A stretch of 64,000 nt of DNA from Chitinophaga alhagiae (GCF_003568665.1 NZ_QXMH01000001.1:248001-312000), one strand, 5' to 3'; counted from the stretch's first letter, positions 27,107-37,587 are shown. Numbers and translations: made by a program. The notes: generated from the sequence alone by a model not told the origin.

Positions 27107-28726
27107 TCAGTTCAGATCCAGCCACACCAGCTGTACCGCCTTCCGGTTTTCCGCCGTGCGTTTCAGCGTAACCAGCGTACCTGTTTCCGGGTCATAGTCT
27201 GCAATGGCAAACAGCGCTACAGGGCTGGGCTGTTTGGCTTTTGTATCAAACACCGCGTCCCGGGAGGGAATGATCTCCTTCCCTTCCAACGCGTAATAAA
27301 AACCCTGTGCGTCGCGGGCATCGCGCAAAATGGCGAGCTTGCCTTTTTCAATACGGTGGTTATTTTCCTCCAGGTCGTTCATAAAAATATAATCCCGCTG
27401 GCTGCCGGGAATGTAGGTGAAGAACTTGTACTGGTCCGCCCAGTTCAGTTTTTCAATGGCGTTCTCCCGGTTCTTCTGGTAAAATGCTTTCATGATCACG
27501 CCGGGGTTCATCTGCTTCTTCGGGATCATCCAGCTTCTCAGCGGCTTGCCTGCGGCGTCAAAATCCATCACGGCCACGTTGGCCAGTATGGTGCTGACCA
27601 CTACGGGCGTACCGTTCATCAGCCGCATGTGGTTATTCAGCTCTTCGAAAATAATAGTGTAGCCGCCGTCCTTTTTGACGATCACGTTCTGCGGCACGCC
27701 TTCATACGCGGCCTTGGGGCCAAATATTTCCAGGCTCTTGAGGTTCACCCGTTCCGGTACAATTTCCGCCGCGGCAGACATGATCATGCTGTCCAGCCGT
27801 ACGGTGCTGAGCCAGGTGGCCGTCTTCTTGTCTTCATTCATGCCGGCCTGCAGCAAAATAAGCTGGTGGCTGTAAGGGTTGTGTTTTACAAAACCGCCCT
27901 GTATGGGCATGCCTTTGGGAAAGGGCAATTCCCGGAAGCGGAAAAAAATATGCCCGCTATCCAGCGTAGCCAGTTTCATTTCACTGCTGCCTGTTTCGAA
28001 CAGGGCGTTCTGCTCCATGCCCAGGATGCATAGCATCTTATCCCCTATCACGGCCATGTCCCAATAGCGGAAACGCCTGTCTTCCCGGCTGCCGGAAAAG
28101 CGGGCGCGGCTGATCTCGTGGTGGTCAGCGGCGTAGTGTACTACTTCATACCCGCCGTTCTGCGGATCGTCTGAATTATAATACATCCATACGGCGTAGT
28201 TTTCGCTATAGGGGTCTTTGATCACCAGAAAATCAGAGCTGGTAGTGATCTTTCTTTTGCGCAGGTTGATCTTGTCCAGGTGCGCTACCGTGTCTTGCCG
28301 CAGCAAGCGGCCGGTTTGGCCGCTCAGGCGCAGGCGCATCAATACGGGGCGCCGGGTGGAGCGGTCGCTCACCAACAGGGTGGCGTCTCCGCCAGATTCA
28401 AACGCGGCGTCCAGGCTGGTGGCCTTGTAACCGGCCAGGGTGCTATCCTGCACCTGGCGGGCCGTATTGTACAACTGCACGTTCAACCCCTGCTTTTCTG
28501 AAAAATATACGAAGAGGGTGTTGCCGTTTTTGAGCTGCAGCACGCGGGCAATGCCTTCCGCCGGCTCCGGGAAAGCCGGGCCTTCTGCAAGGGTGGTCAC
28601 GCAGCTGCCGGTGGCACCGCGGTGAGCAAGGTGGTAGGCATTCTTGCCATCTGGCTTTACAACCGGCTGCGCGCGGCTCATCACAGGCACGCCAGCCAGC
28701 ATGAACAGGCATAGGGCGGTTTTCAT
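27107..28726 (-). CDS. Secreted protein of unknown function
   Basis: 539 residues from the ATG at 28726, which begins the signal peptide MKTALCLFMLAGVPVMSRAQ; an extra 10 codons upstream are possible but add no conserved features. The mature protein is soluble-looking, rich in short beta segments and repeats of the type VMLDS..LDSGHIFF..LPFPKG, suggesting a beta-propeller-like fold, but I recognise no family and no catalytic motif. Located downstream of the TonB receptor with a terminator between them, so it probably has its own promoter. Confidence 0.7.
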   Translation of the reverse strand: MKTALCLFMLAGVPVMSRAQPVVKPDGKNAYHLAHRGATGSCVTTLAEGPAFPEPAEGIARVLQLKNGNTLFVYFSEKQGLNVQLYNTARQVQDSTLAGYKATSLDAAFESGGDATLLVSDRSTRRPVLMRLRLSGQTGRLLRQDTVAHLDKINLRKRKITTSSDFLVIKDPYSENYAVWMYYNSDDPQNGGYEVVHYAADHHEISRARFSGSREDRRFRYWDMAVIGDKMLCILGMEQNALFETGSSEMKLATLDSGHIFFRFRELPFPKGMPIQGGFVKHNPYSHQLILLQAGMNEDKKTATWLSTVRLDSMIMSAAAEIVPERVNLKSLEIFGPKAAYEGVPQNVIVKKDGGYTIIFEELNNHMRLMNGTPVVVSTILANVAVMDFDAAGKPLRSWMIPKKQMNPGVIMKAFYQKNRENAIEKLNWADQYKFFTYIPGSQRDYIFMNDLEENNHRIEKGKLAILRDARDAQGFYYALEGKEIIPSRDAVFDTKAKQPSPVALFAIADYDPETGTLVTLKRTAENRKAVQLVWLDLN

Positions 28727-28782
28727 GCTTTCATAGGATTTACTGCAATATACCAAATTAAAATAATATGTATATAAGAAAA

Positions 28783-28821
28783 GAGGCCGTCTCCGCTGGC
28801 CGCATTGCCGGAGACGGCCTC
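28783..28821 (-). terminator. Terminator of the TonB receptor gene
   Basis: Perfect 13-bp stem GAGGCCGTCTCCG/CGGAGACGGCCTC (28783-28795 with 28809-28821); on the minus strand it is followed by TTTTCTT. Confidence 0.85.
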
Positions 28822-28851
28822 ATGGCTGTTTAGCGCTTCATTACCAGCAGC

Positions 28852-31215
28852 TTAGAATTTCAGCGCCACGCTGGCGGCAATGTTCCGTGTTTTCTGCGCC
28901 ATGGTATTGGTATTCCAGTATTCTTCGTTCAGCAGGTTATTGAGCTTCAGGTTCAGGCTGTACCGGGCATGGTCATAGAATACGGTGGCGTTCACCAGCG
29001 TATATCCCGGCAGCGTAAAGGTGTTGCCGGTATCGAACCAGGAATCGCCCACGTAGTTGCCCCCGGCGCCAAAGCCAAGGCCTTTGGCCGGGCCGTTCAC
29101 CAGCCGGTAGCTGATCCAGAGGTTGCCGATGTGTTCCGGCGCCCAGGTGGCCAGTTTGCCTTCCACGGCAAGGCTTGCTTTGGTAAACCTGTTCTCGTTA
29201 TTGCCGTAGCCGGCCACAATATTCAGGCCCGGCAGGGGGTTGGCAATTACTTCCACCTCAAACCCCTTGCTGCGCTGCGTTCCGTCCTGAATGGTCACTG
29301 CGGGGTTATCAGGGCGCAGGTACGTTGAATTTTCTACCTGGATGTCGTAGTAGCTCAGGGTGCTGCTCAGTTTCCCGTCAAAGAGTTCCAGTTTCACACC
29401 GCCTTCCAGCTGGTTGGCCCGCTGCGGCTTCAGCGGCTCCGGCGTACCGCCGGGCGTTTGTACGGTAGGCGGCAGGTTCTGGAAGCCGTTCATGTAGTTG
29501 GCGAATAGGGCTACTTTATCTTTCACCGGCTGGTATACGATGCCGAATTTGGGAGAAAGCGTGGTTTGTTCGTACGCCCCGCTCGTTTTACCGGTATTGG
29601 CGTTATAGTTGCCCTCATTCACATTATGGTCCAGGCGGAGGCTGAGCATTACCAGCAGGTTGGGCGTGAGGTCTACCACGTCAGACACATAGGCGCTGTA
29701 AACATTGCGGATAGATCTGGTAGCCGTCCATGGCAGCTTTGCGCCCCAGGCGTCCAGCGCGGTAACGTCTATGGTGGGTATGGCGCCTCTCATGTTCACC
29801 GTGTCATAATTGTACTGCGCGTAAGGGGTGCGGTTGAGGCGGGAATAATCGCGCGAATAATCAAGCCCTATCACCATCCGGTTACGGAAGGAGCCTATCT
29901 TGAAATCTCCGTTGAAATTCTGCTGCAGCTGTGTATTGCCGAACTTGTCCGGCATGAAGAACGATATCTGGCGGGCCAGGGTGGAGTCTGTCTGCCAGCT
30001 GAACACGATGTACTGGAAACGGTCATAGTACCCTTCGGAAACGGCATAGTGCGTGTTGGACGTCCATTTGTCGGATATGCGGTATTGCGCATGGGCAAAA
30101 ACGCTGTTGATGGTATTCTGGTTGTACACTGAATTGCCAATGATGTTGCGCCCATGTGGCAGTTCCACTTCCGCGAAGCTCTTCGCTTTTACGTTGGGGC
30201 CTATGACCCAGCTCAGCGGCGGCGCGCTCCATTTCTGGCCTACCCTTTCGTATTCCAGGCTGAAAGTGAGGCGTTCACTGGCTTTGTAAACAATACTGGG
30301 GGCAAAGGAATAGCTGCGGGCGTAGCCCCTGTCCTGGAAGGAGTTCTCTGCCTGGAAAGACGCAGTGGTGCGCACCAGCACGGTCTTTTCCGCATTAAGG
30401 GGCGTATTGATGTCTGCCGTGATGCGGCTCAGCTCCCAGCTGCCGCCGGTAAAGGCAACTTCTCCGCGGAAGGTCTCGAAAGGCTTTTTGGTGATGTAGT
30501 TCAGCACACCGCCATAGGATGGCTTAAGGCTGCCAAATAAAGTGGCAGACGGGCCTTTAATGGCCTCTATACGCTCCAGGTTAACGGGGTCTTCCGGCCC
30601 GATGGCGCCTGTATTCAGACCATTGCGCACATTGGCGAAAGTGGAAAAGCCGCGGGACATGGCGCCAGCCGATCCGCCGCCGGCCTTCATGGTCATCACG
30701 CCGGGAATATTGCGGAACGCTTCCGCCACATCCGTGGTAACCTGTTCCTTGATCAGGTCTTTGCCGATCACCGAATATACCTGCGGGTTCTCTATATTTT
30801 TAATGGGCAGGCGGGCTATCCCTTCTGTTTCCTTATTGGCAAACCGGTTGTTCCGCCCGTTCACCACTACTTCCTGCAATTGCTGGTCTGATATTTCAAG
30901 CTGCAGGTCTACCCTTGCAGTACCGCCCGCGGTTACGGTAACGGCGCGGGAGCGGGTAACATGCCCTACGAGAGACACGGCAATTTCATAATTTCCCGCG
31001 GGCACGTTCCGCATGGTAAAAGTGCCGTCTTCTCCTGTAAAGGCCACTTTCTTTGTGTTCTTCAGCACAACGGTCACAAACCCGGCAGGCGCATGGCCGG
31101 AAGTGGTAATAGTGCCTCTGATGGTGCCCCTGCCTTCCTGGAAGGCAAACAGCGGAGCGCTGGAAAGTAACAGGGAGATAACGAGCATCAGGTATTTGTA
31201 GCAATTTCGCCGCAT
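28852..31215 (-). CDS. TonB-dependent siderophore-type receptor
   Basis: 787 residues from the ATG at 31215 (signal peptide to PLFAFQ). Residues about 30-110 form a carboxypeptidase-regulatory-like domain (GTIRGTITTSGHAPAGFVTVVLKN to VDLQLEIS, described by its ends), then LQEVVVNGR, the plug domain (DVAEAFRNIPGV, GFSTFANVRNG, IEAIKGPSATLFG), and a 22-strand barrel ending in Phe. The plug wording matches siderophore receptors of the FhuA/FpvA type. Imports a ferric chelate or similar compound across the outer membrane using TonB energy. No SusD partner is next to it, which argues against a glycan receptor. The exact ligand is unknown. Confidence 0.93.
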   Translation of the reverse strand: MRRNCYKYLMLVISLLLSSAPLFAFQEGRGTIRGTITTSGHAPAGFVTVVLKNTKKVAFTGEDGTFTMRNVPAGNYEIAVSLVGHVTRSRAVTVTAGGTARVDLQLEISDQQLQEVVVNGRNNRFANKETEGIARLPIKNIENPQVYSVIGKDLIKEQVTTDVAEAFRNIPGVMTMKAGGGSAGAMSRGFSTFANVRNGLNTGAIGPEDPVNLERIEAIKGPSATLFGSLKPSYGGVLNYITKKPFETFRGEVAFTGGSWELSRITADINTPLNAEKTVLVRTTASFQAENSFQDRGYARSYSFAPSIVYKASERLTFSLEYERVGQKWSAPPLSWVIGPNVKAKSFAEVELPHGRNIIGNSVYNQNTINSVFAHAQYRISDKWTSNTHYAVSEGYYDRFQYIVFSWQTDSTLARQISFFMPDKFGNTQLQQNFNGDFKIGSFRNRMVIGLDYSRDYSRLNRTPYAQYNYDTVNMRGAIPTIDVTALDAWGAKLPWTATRSIRNVYSAYVSDVVDLTPNLLVMLSLRLDHNVNEGNYNANTGKTSGAYEQTTLSPKFGIVYQPVKDKVALFANYMNGFQNLPPTVQTPGGTPEPLKPQRANQLEGGVKLELFDGKLSSTLSYYDIQVENSTYLRPDNPAVTIQDGTQRSKGFEVEVIANPLPGLNIVAGYGNNENRFTKASLAVEGKLATWAPEHIGNLWISYRLVNGPAKGLGFGAGGNYVGDSWFDTGNTFTLPGYTLVNATVFYDHARYSLNLKLNNLLNEEYWNTNTMAQKTRNIAASVALKF

Positions 31216-31337
31216 ATTTTTTTGCCGCAAAATTCTACGTTGGCAGGGAGGGCGGGTAATCTGATCGGGAATATTATTTACGCAAACAGGAATATGTAAT
31301 GACTTGACAAAAAGAGCGGCCATCCGGCGCCTCCAAT

Positions 31338-31373
31338 AAAAACGGGGCTGACCGGTATCTTCCGGCCAACCCC
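31338..31373 (-). terminator. Terminator of the threonine dehydrogenase gene
   Basis: On the minus strand GGGGTTGGCCGG pairs fully with CCGGTCAGCCCC (two G-T wobbles) and is followed by GTTTTTATT. Lies 68 bp after the stop at 31441. Confidence 0.75.
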
Positions 31374-31440
31374 TTGTGTGTCTTGCAACCTTCAGTATTT
31401 TGTTGTAACCCTCATGGCTATATGTTGCTGGCAGGCGTTA

Positions 31441-32400
31441 TTACTGCATTCCTTTTTGTTCTTTCAGGTTCTTCAGCATGTCTTCCGTCATTTTCGGCAG
31501 GTCATATTGCGGTTGCCAGCCCCAGTCTTTGGCGGCCTCGCCATCATCTATGCTCTGCGGCCAGCTGTTGGCAATATCTTGCCGGTAGTCTGGTTCGTAG
31601 CTGACGGTGAACGCGGGGATATGTTGCTGGATGGCGCCGGCAATTTCTTTCGGGGAAAAGCTCATACCGGAAAGGTTATACGCAGAACGTACGGTGATGC
31701 GGGCGCTGTCTGCCTCCATCAGCTCAATGGTAGCGCGGATGGCGTCTGGCATGTACATCATGGGCAGGTACGTATTTTCAGAGAGGAAACATTTGTAATG
31801 CCCTTCATCCAGCGCCTCATGGTATATTTCCACCGCATAGTCCGTAGTACCGCCGCCCGGGGCGCTCTTGTAGCTGATAAGGCCGGGGTAGCGCAGGCTG
31901 CGCACGTCTGTGCCGTAACGGTGATGGTAATATTCGCACCACCGCTCCCCTGCAAACTTGCTGATGCCATAAATAGTGGTTGGTTCTATGATGGTATGCT
32001 GCGGGGTGGTCTCTTTGGGAGAATTGGGGCCAAACACCGCAATGGAGCTGGGCCAGTAGATCTTGTCAAGCCCCTCTTCCTTGGCAATGTCCAGCACGTT
32101 CAGCAGGCTTTGCATATTGATGTGCCAGGCCAGCAGGGGGTTCTTTTCCCCCGTGGCGGAGAGGATGGCGGCCAGCAGATAAACCTGGGTAATGTTATGG
32201 CGTATCACCAGCACGTGCAGCATTTCCTTGTTCATCACGTCCAGAGATACGTAAGGGCCGGTGCCTTTCAGCAGCTCATGCTCCTCCCGCAGGTCCGAGG
32301 CCACCACGTTGTTGCCGCCGTACATTTTACGCAGCGCCAGCGTGAGTTCCACGCCTATTTGCCCGCAGGCGCCTATTACCAGTATCTTGTCTTTCTTCAT
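31441..32400 (-). CDS. tdh: NAD-dependent SDR-type L-threonine 3-dehydrogenase
   Basis: 319 residues, short-chain dehydrogenase/epimerase fold. NAD site ILVIGACGQIGVEL at the start; catalytic YGISK motif (Tyr-x3-Lys) preceded by WPSSIAVFGP; substrate segment RSLRYPGLISYKSAPGGGTTDYAV (shown by key parts RYPGLIS and PGGGTTDYAV) and LPMMYMPDAI identify the SDR threonine dehydrogenase group. It oxidises threonine to 2-amino-3-ketobutyrate, which a ligase (not in this window) converts to glycine and acetyl-CoA. Divergent from kdsA. Confidence 0.9.
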   Translation of the reverse strand: MKKDKILVIGACGQIGVELTLALRKMYGGNNVVASDLREEHELLKGTGPYVSLDVMNKEMLHVLVIRHNITQVYLLAAILSATGEKNPLLAWHINMQSLLNVLDIAKEEGLDKIYWPSSIAVFGPNSPKETTPQHTIIEPTTIYGISKFAGERWCEYYHHRYGTDVRSLRYPGLISYKSAPGGGTTDYAVEIYHEALDEGHYKCFLSENTYLPMMYMPDAIRATIELMEADSARITVRSAYNLSGMSFSPKEIAGAIQQHIPAFTVSYEPDYRQDIANSWPQSIDDGEAAKDWGWQPQYDLPKMTEDMLKNLKEQKGMQ

Positions 32401-32548
32401 AACAGGTTTAATATTGTTGTCAAATTAACGCCAAGCGGCCATATTAGCTGAATGGCCTTCCCAAACAATGACAATACAATAACAATTTGCTGCTCCACAG
32501 GTTGCGATTCGTTGGGGTATTATCAGGAGGCAAGTCCGGAAATAACTT

Positions 32549-32556
32549 TAATTTTG
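32549..32556 (+). promoter_or_regulatory. kdsA -7 box
   Basis: TAATTTTG fits TANNTTTG and ends 4 bp before the ATG, the same arrangement as at pdxJ. Confidence 0.4.
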
Positions 32557-32560
32557 CGCC

Positions 32561-33379
32561 ATGAAAACTTTAAAATCACTGTTCAAAGAACAATATAATC
32601 CCGAAAATTTCTTTTTGATTGCCGGCCCCTGCGTCATAGAAGAGGAAGACCTGGTGATGGGCGTGGCAGAAAAAGTGTCTGCCATCTGCAAACGGCTGCA
32701 TATTCCCTACGTGTTCAAGGCCTCCTACCGCAAGGCTAACCGGACCAGCATCAATTCTTTTACCGGCATAGGCGATGTGGAAGGGCTTGACCTGCTGCAA
32801 AAGGTGGGGCAGACCTTTAACCTGCCTGTTACGTCAGATATTCATTCCGCCGCGGAAGCGGCCATGGCGGCCGCCTATGTAGACGTGCTGCAGATACCGG
32901 CCTTTCTCTGCCGGCAAACAGATATTTTGCTGGCCGCGGCAGACACCGGCAAGGTGGTGAATGTGAAAAAAGGCCAGTTCGTAAGTGGAGACGCCATGAA
33001 ATTTGCCGTGGAAAAGGTCCGGCAGGCAGGCAATGAGCACATCCTGCTCACGGAAAGAGGCACTACGTTCGGGTACCAGGACCTGGTGGTAGACTACCGC
33101 AACATCCCCATCATGAAAGGCCACGGCGTACCCGTGGTGATGGACTGCACCCACTCCCTGCAGCAGCCCAACCAGACCAGCGGCGTAACGGGGGGCAATC
33201 CCAAAATGATCGGCACCATTGCCAAGGCGGCCATTGCCACCGGGGCGGACGGGCTGTTCATCGAGACCCACCCTGACCCGGCCAAAGCCAAGTCAGACGG
33301 CGCCAACATGCTGCGGCTGGACCTGCTGGAGCCCCTGCTGGAAGAGCTGGTAAGGTTGCGGGAAGCGGTGAAGGCCTAA
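32561..33379 (+). CDS. kdsA: 3-deoxy-8-phosphooctulonate (KDO-8-P) synthase
   Basis: 272 residues. Condenses phosphoenolpyruvate with arabinose 5-phosphate, making the KDO precursor of lipopolysaccharide. Typical motifs: FFLIAGPCVIE, FKASYRKANRTS, TSDIHS, LQIPAFLCRQTDLL-like segment, NVKKGQF, TERGTTFGY, DCTHSLQQP and ETHPDPAKAKSDG. A Cys in AGPC and the His/Asp/Glu set suggest a metal-containing type could be tested by the ligand Cys residue. Single gene between divergent tdh and a small unknown gene. Confidence 0.96.
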   Translation: MKTLKSLFKEQYNPENFFLIAGPCVIEEEDLVMGVAEKVSAICKRLHIPYVFKASYRKANRTSINSFTGIGDVEGLDLLQKVGQTFNLPVTSDIHSAAEAAMAAAYVDVLQIPAFLCRQTDILLAAADTGKVVNVKKGQFVSGDAMKFAVEKVRQAGNEHILLTERGTTFGYQDLVVDYRNIPIMKGHGVPVVMDCTHSLQQPNQTSGVTGGNPKMIGTIAKAAIATGADGLFIETHPDPAKAKSDGANMLRLDLLEPLLEELVRLREAVKA

Positions 33380-33452
33380 ACTGTTCCGGCCTTCCGGTAT
33401 TGGTTGCCATTAGTTTTTTCCCTATATTCAACTACACTAATTAAGTAGCACC

Positions 33453-33827
33453 ATGATTAATTTTTCAGAATTAAAAGTCGGTGATATAGTGCTGGCGAAA
33501 TTTGAGGAACAATTGACCGAAGGCAACATTGTGCAGCTGGACGCAGAAAACCGGCAGGCCTGCGTACTGCACGGCGAACAGGAGATCTGGTACTCCCCGG
33601 AAGATCTTTTTCCCATTCCTCTCACGGAGGAACAGCTCATCAGGCTCAAATTCAGGAAAACGGAAGAAGGGTACGTGCGCGGCCCCTTTACCGTACAACT
33701 GCCCAACGGCAGTGACCCGCATACGGTGCTGCATTACCGGGACGAGACCCGAAACATTCCCGGCAGCCTGATGGTACATCAATTGCAAAATCACTATCAG
33801 GGCATGACGTTGTTTCACCTTGATTAG
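33453..33827 (+). CDS. Small conserved protein of unknown function
   Basis: 124 residues, no signal peptide and no membrane segment. It starts MINFSELKVGDIVLAKFEE, which reads like a small SH3-like or Tudor-like beta barrel, and continues with QEIWYSPEDLFPIPLTEEQL and RGPFTVQLPNG. I recognise no named family. Has no close operon partner: 73 bp after kdsA, and followed by a terminator serving the opposite strand. Confidence 0.75.
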   Translation: MINFSELKVGDIVLAKFEEQLTEGNIVQLDAENRQACVLHGEQEIWYSPEDLFPIPLTEEQLIRLKFRKTEEGYVRGPFTVQLPNGSDPHTVLHYRDETRNIPGSLMVHQLQNHYQGMTLFHLD

Positions 33828-33842
33828 GCAACACATAAAAAA

Positions 33843-33868
33843 ACCGTTCCGGCAAACGCCGGAACGGT
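33843..33868. terminator. Terminator between convergent genes
   Basis: Perfect 11-bp stem ACCGTTCCGGC/GCCGGAACGGT with an AAAC loop. On the minus strand it is followed by T7 (plus-strand A-run 33837-33843), so it is strongest for the DUF4382 gene. Confidence 0.85.
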
Positions 33869-33905
33869 GTCTTAGTGGTCCCTCATGGTATGCGCAGCAG
33901 ATTAT

Positions 33906-34715
33906 TTACTTTTTTTGCAGCCTTACCGTATCCACCGTAGTTACCTGGCCCAGGGTAACCGTTACCCCGTCTTTCACCAATGGTAAAAAAGTAGTGTCTA
34001 CCGGCAGGTAGTGCATGGAATAGGTGCCCGCTTCAATACCCCGCAGCAGGTAGCCGCCGGCGGCGGTGTACGTGCTGGCAATGGTATCCGTACCGCGGAT
34101 GGCCAGTACGGCCGTTTGTACGGTATCAGGCAGCACAAAACCTTTGATGTTGCCGCCTACAGCTTCCAGTACCGCGCGGATCACGGGTTTCAGAATGTAC
34201 TTGCCGCTGTTGCCCGCCTCCACAATGGATTTGGCCACGTCAAAATCAAGGGTGAGCTTGTTGATGATACCGCCAATTACGGGCTGGTGAATGTTCAGCT
34301 TCAGGCCTGATTGCTGCGCGCTGGGTGTGGTCAGCATCAGTTTTTCTCCCCGGTTGGTAATGATGTAGTTGTTGTCTCCCAGCACCAGCCTGAGCTGGCT
34401 GATACGGCCGCTGGGTATTTCGGCATCCGCCAGAATGGTGTCTTTGTCATTCACCAGGTCCAGCAGGTTGTACATCCCCGGTTGCACGCCGGGCAGGCTG
34501 GTCCAGTTCTGATCGTCCGCGTCCGTTACGTTGATGCGGATGTCTTTCACGTCGATCCACACTTCCTGGTAATCTCCGGGATCATCCGTTAATGCGATCT
34601 GCAGCCTGGCCTTGCCTTCGTTAGGGTTGCCGTCTGTTTCGTAGCAGGAGGTCAGTGAAGAGGTTGCGCCCAGCAGCAGGGCGCCCAGCGCCAGGTTTTT
34701 CAATGTCATCATCAT
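33906..34715 (-). CDS. DUF4382 lipoprotein
   Basis: 269 residues from the first of three consecutive ATG codons (34715). Lipoprotein signal with lipobox LTSC near residue 24, then a DUF4382 domain (GKARLQIALTDDPGDYQEVWIDVKDI.. with the conserved ARLQIALTDDPG opening and YNLLDLVNDKDTILA) and a C-terminal carboxypeptidase-regulatory-like beta domain (NIKGFVLPD, AAGGYLLRGIEAGTYSM). Predicted to sit on the periplasmic or outer surface; function unknown. Its own terminator follows. Confidence 0.88.
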   Translation of the reverse strand: MMMTLKNLALGALLLGATSSLTSCYETDGNPNEGKARLQIALTDDPGDYQEVWIDVKDIRINVTDADDQNWTSLPGVQPGMYNLLDLVNDKDTILADAEIPSGRISQLRLVLGDNNYIITNRGEKLMLTTPSAQQSGLKLNIHQPVIGGIINKLTLDFDVAKSIVEAGNSGKYILKPVIRAVLEAVGGNIKGFVLPDTVQTAVLAIRGTDTIASTYTAAGGYLLRGIEAGTYSMHYLPVDTTFLPLVKDGVTVTLGQVTTVDTVRLQKK

Positions 34716-34866
34716 ATGTTTGTTTAATGGTTTACGTGTCTTATCACACCCACGCACAAGATTAGAACAGCAGTTTTAGGAAAAGTTTAACGGGGGTATA
34801 AATAAATTATCCGCTTCCCCGCGGAGCGCCGGGACAGAAGGAAATTAAGAAAGAGAAATATATGTT

Positions 34867-35088
34867 TTAAAGATAACGCAGGGGGTTTCTGCGGGCTTTT
34901 GAGATATAACTCTTGATGTTCATCCAGAAAGCGAGGATCATATAAACGATCAGGGGCGATCCCATGGTCAGAAAGGTGGCATAAATAAAGAAGAGGCGGA
35001 TCCTGGAGGTGGCGATGCCTAATTTTTCACCCAGGGCCGCACACACACCAAAGGCCTTCCATTCTACAAAGTCTTTGATTTTATTCAT
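34867..35088 (-). CDS. PspC-domain protein
   Basis: 73 residues. WKAFGVCAALGEKLGIATSRIRLFF and the hydrophobic segment after it (about residues 30-56) form the PspC domain. Small inner-membrane proteins of this kind take part in envelope-stress responses related to phage shock. No pspA gene is visible in the window. Transcribed from a well-formed promoter at 35154-35185. Confidence 0.9.
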   Translation of the reverse strand: MNKIKDFVEWKAFGVCAALGEKLGIATSRIRLFFIYATFLTMGSPLIVYMILAFWMNIKSYISKARRNPLRYL

Positions 35089-35153
35089 CAGTCAATGTTT
35101 GTCTTTTCAACGATCTGATGGAACCGGCATAAACCATGCCCGGTTTCATATAT

Positions 35154-35185
35154 CAAATTTATTCCAAATCAAAGAAAATAGCAAA
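35154..35185 (-). promoter_or_regulatory. Promoter of the PspC gene
   Basis: On the minus strand TTTG (35185-35182), a 20-bp spacer and TAAATTTG (35161-35154) match both Bacteroidota consensus elements. Leader of about 60 bases. Best-formed promoter in the window. Confidence 0.65.
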
Positions 35186-35289
35186 TGAAATTCCCGGAAC
35201 AACCGTGAGCCTTACTTTAAAAACTTTACGAAAATGATTAACTTCGCGGTGCAATTTTTAATGTAATCGCTCTTAAATTATTTATTTCC

Positions 35290-37563
35290 ATGGTGTTTGA
35301 TATTGAAATGATTAAAAAATTGTATGCGGAGCTGCCCGGGAAAGTAGAAGCAACCCGGAAGTTATTAGGTCGCCCGCTTACATTGGCCGAGAAGATCCTC
35401 TACGCTCACCTTTATGCACCTACCACCTCTTCTTATGAAAGAGGGAAGTCTTATGTGGAGTTTGCCCCTGACCGTGTAGCCATGCAGGACGCCACCGCGC
35501 AGATGGCGCTTTTGCAGTTCATGACCTGCGGCCGTGACCAGGTGGCGGTGCCTTCCACCGTTCACTGTGACCACCTGATACAGGCAAAAACCGGTGCTGC
35601 CGTGGATCTGGCCACTGCTATCGACACCAACAAGGAAGTTTACGATTTTCTGGCCTCTATTTCAGATAAATACGGCATCGGCTTCTGGAAGCCCGGCGCG
35701 GGCATTATTCACCAGGTAGTGCTGGAGAACTACGCGTTCCCCGGCGGCCTGATGATCGGTACGGACTCCCACACGCCCAACGCGGGCGGTTTGGGCATGC
35801 TGGCCATTGGCGTAGGCGGTGCTGACGCGGTAGATGTGATGGCGGGCCTCCCCTGGGAGCTGAAAATGCCGAAACTGATCGGCGTGAAGCTCACCGGCAA
35901 ACTGAGCGGCTGGGCCTCCCCGAAAGACGTGATCCTCCGCGTGGCAGGTATCCTCACCGTAAAAGGCGGCACCGGCTGCATCGTGGAATACTTTGGCGAA
36001 GGGGCGGACAGCCTGAGCGCCACCGGTAAAGGCACCATTTGTAACATGGGCGCGGAAATAGGCGCTACCTGCTCCGTATTTGCGTATGACACCAAAATGT
36101 CTGACTACCTGAAAATTACCAGCCGTACCGAAGTGGCCCAGCTGGCAGACGGCGTGAAAGAGCACCTGCGCCCGGATGAAGCGGTATACGCAGACCCCGC
36201 CAAGTTCTACGACCAGGTGATCGAGATCAACCTGGACGAGCTGGAGCCTTATGTAAACGGCCCCTTCACCCCTGACCTGGCATGGCCTATCTCCAAATTT
36301 GCACAGGCCGTAAAGGAAAACAACTGGCCCGAAAAGCTGGAAGTAGCCCTCATCGGTTCCTGCACCAACTCTTCCTACGAAGATATCAGCCGCTCGGCCT
36401 CCCTGGCCAAGCAGGCCATCGATAAAGACCTGGAAGTACATTCCGAGTTCACCATCACCCCCGGTTCAGAGCTGGTACGTTACACCATTGAAAGGGACGG
36501 CCTGCTCAACACTTTTGACCAGATCGGCGGCGTGGTGCTGGCTAACGCCTGCGGCCCCTGCATTGGTCAATGGGCCCGTCATATAGACGATCCCAACCGT
36601 AAAAACTCCATCATCACCTCCTTCAACCGCAACTTTGCAAAGCGTAACGACGGCCTGGCCTCTACCCACGCCTTTGTAGCCTCCCCGGAAATTGTGACCG
36701 CGCTGGCCATTGCCGGTTCCCTCACCTTCAACCCCCTAACGGACAAGCTGAAGAACAAAAAAGGAGAGGAAGTGAAGCTGGACGAGCCTACCGGTTTTGA
36801 ACTGCCGCCCCAGGGCTTTGACGTGAAAGACGCCGGTTACCAGGCCCCTGCTGAAGACGGCAGCGGCGTGCAGGTAATTGTATCTCCCACGTCAGACCGC
36901 CTGCAACTGCTGGAAGCGTTCTCCGCCTGGGAAGGTACTGACCTGAAAGGACTGCAATTGCTCATCAAGGCAAAAGGCAAGTGTACTACAGACCACATTT
37001 CCATGGCAGGCCCCTGGTTGAAATACCGCGGCCACCTGGACAATATCTCCAACAACATGCTCATTGGCGCTATCAACGCGTTCAACGACAAAACGGATAC
37101 CGTTAAGAACCAGCTCACCGGCGAATACGGTGCGGTGCCCGCCACCCAGCGTGCTTACAAGGCCGCTAAGCTGGGCTCCGTGGTAGTAGGTGACGAAAAC
37201 TATGGCGAAGGCTCCAGCCGCGAGCACGCCGCCATGGAGCCCCGTCACCTCGGCGTTCGTGCCATACTGGTGAAATCCTTTGCCAGGATACACGAAACCA
37301 ACCTGAAAAAACAAGGCATGCTGGCCCTTACCTTTAATGACAAGGACGATTACGAAAAGATCCAGGAAGATGACAGCATAGACATCCTGGGCCTCACGGA
37401 TTTTGTTCCCGGCAAACCGCTCACCGTTGTGTTCAACCACAAAGACGGCAGCAAAGACAGCATCTCTGTGAACCACACTTACAATGAACAACAAATTGAG
37501 TGGTTCAAGGCAGGTGGCGCGTTAAACGTGATCAGGGCACAATTTGCCGCTGCAAAAAAATAA
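35290..37563 (+). CDS. acn: Aconitate hydratase (mitochondrial type)
   Basis: 757 residues. Interconverts citrate and isocitrate in the tricarboxylic acid cycle with a 4Fe-4S cluster. Cysteine ligands are in GSCTNSS and [25 protein letters not shown] and [22 protein letters not shown] are conserved substrate motifs. The length and the motif wording match the mitochondrial-type aconitases found in Bacteroidota rather than AcnB. Single gene with a strong terminator. Confidence 0.96.
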   Translation: MVFDIEMIKKLYAELPGKVEATRKLLGRPLTLAEKILYAHLYAPTTSSYERGKSYVEFAPDRVAMQDATAQMALLQFMTCGRDQVAVPSTVHCDHLIQAKTGAAVDLATAIDTNKEVYDFLASISDKYGIGFWKPGAGIIHQVVLENYAFPGGLMIGTDSHTPNAGGLGMLAIGVGGADAVDVMAGLPWELKMPKLIGVKLTGKLSGWASPKDVILRVAGILTVKGGTGCIVEYFGEGADSLSATGKGTICNMGAEIGATCSVFAYDTKMSDYLKITSRTEVAQLADGVKEHLRPDEAVYADPAKFYDQVIEINLDELEPYVNGPFTPDLAWPISKFAQAVKENNWPEKLEVALIGSCTNSSYEDISRSASLAKQAIDKDLEVHSEFTITPGSELVRYTIERDGLLNTFDQIGGVVLANACGPCIGQWARHIDDPNRKNSIITSFNRNFAKRNDGLASTHAFVASPEIVTALAIAGSLTFNPLTDKLKNKKGEEVKLDEPTGFELPPQGFDVKDAGYQAPAEDGSGVQVIVSPTSDRLQLLEAFSAWEGTDLKGLQLLIKAKGKCTTDHISMAGPWLKYRGHLDNISNNMLIGAINAFNDKTDTVKNQLTGEYGAVPATQRAYKAAKLGSVVVGDENYGEGSSREHAAMEPRHLGVRAILVKSFARIHETNLKKQGMLALTFNDKDDYEKIQEDDSIDILGLTDFVPGKPLTVVFNHKDGSKDSISVNHTYNEQQIEWFKAGGALNVIRAQFAAAKK

Positions 37564-37587
37564 CAGCGCTTTAACACTTTTTATAAG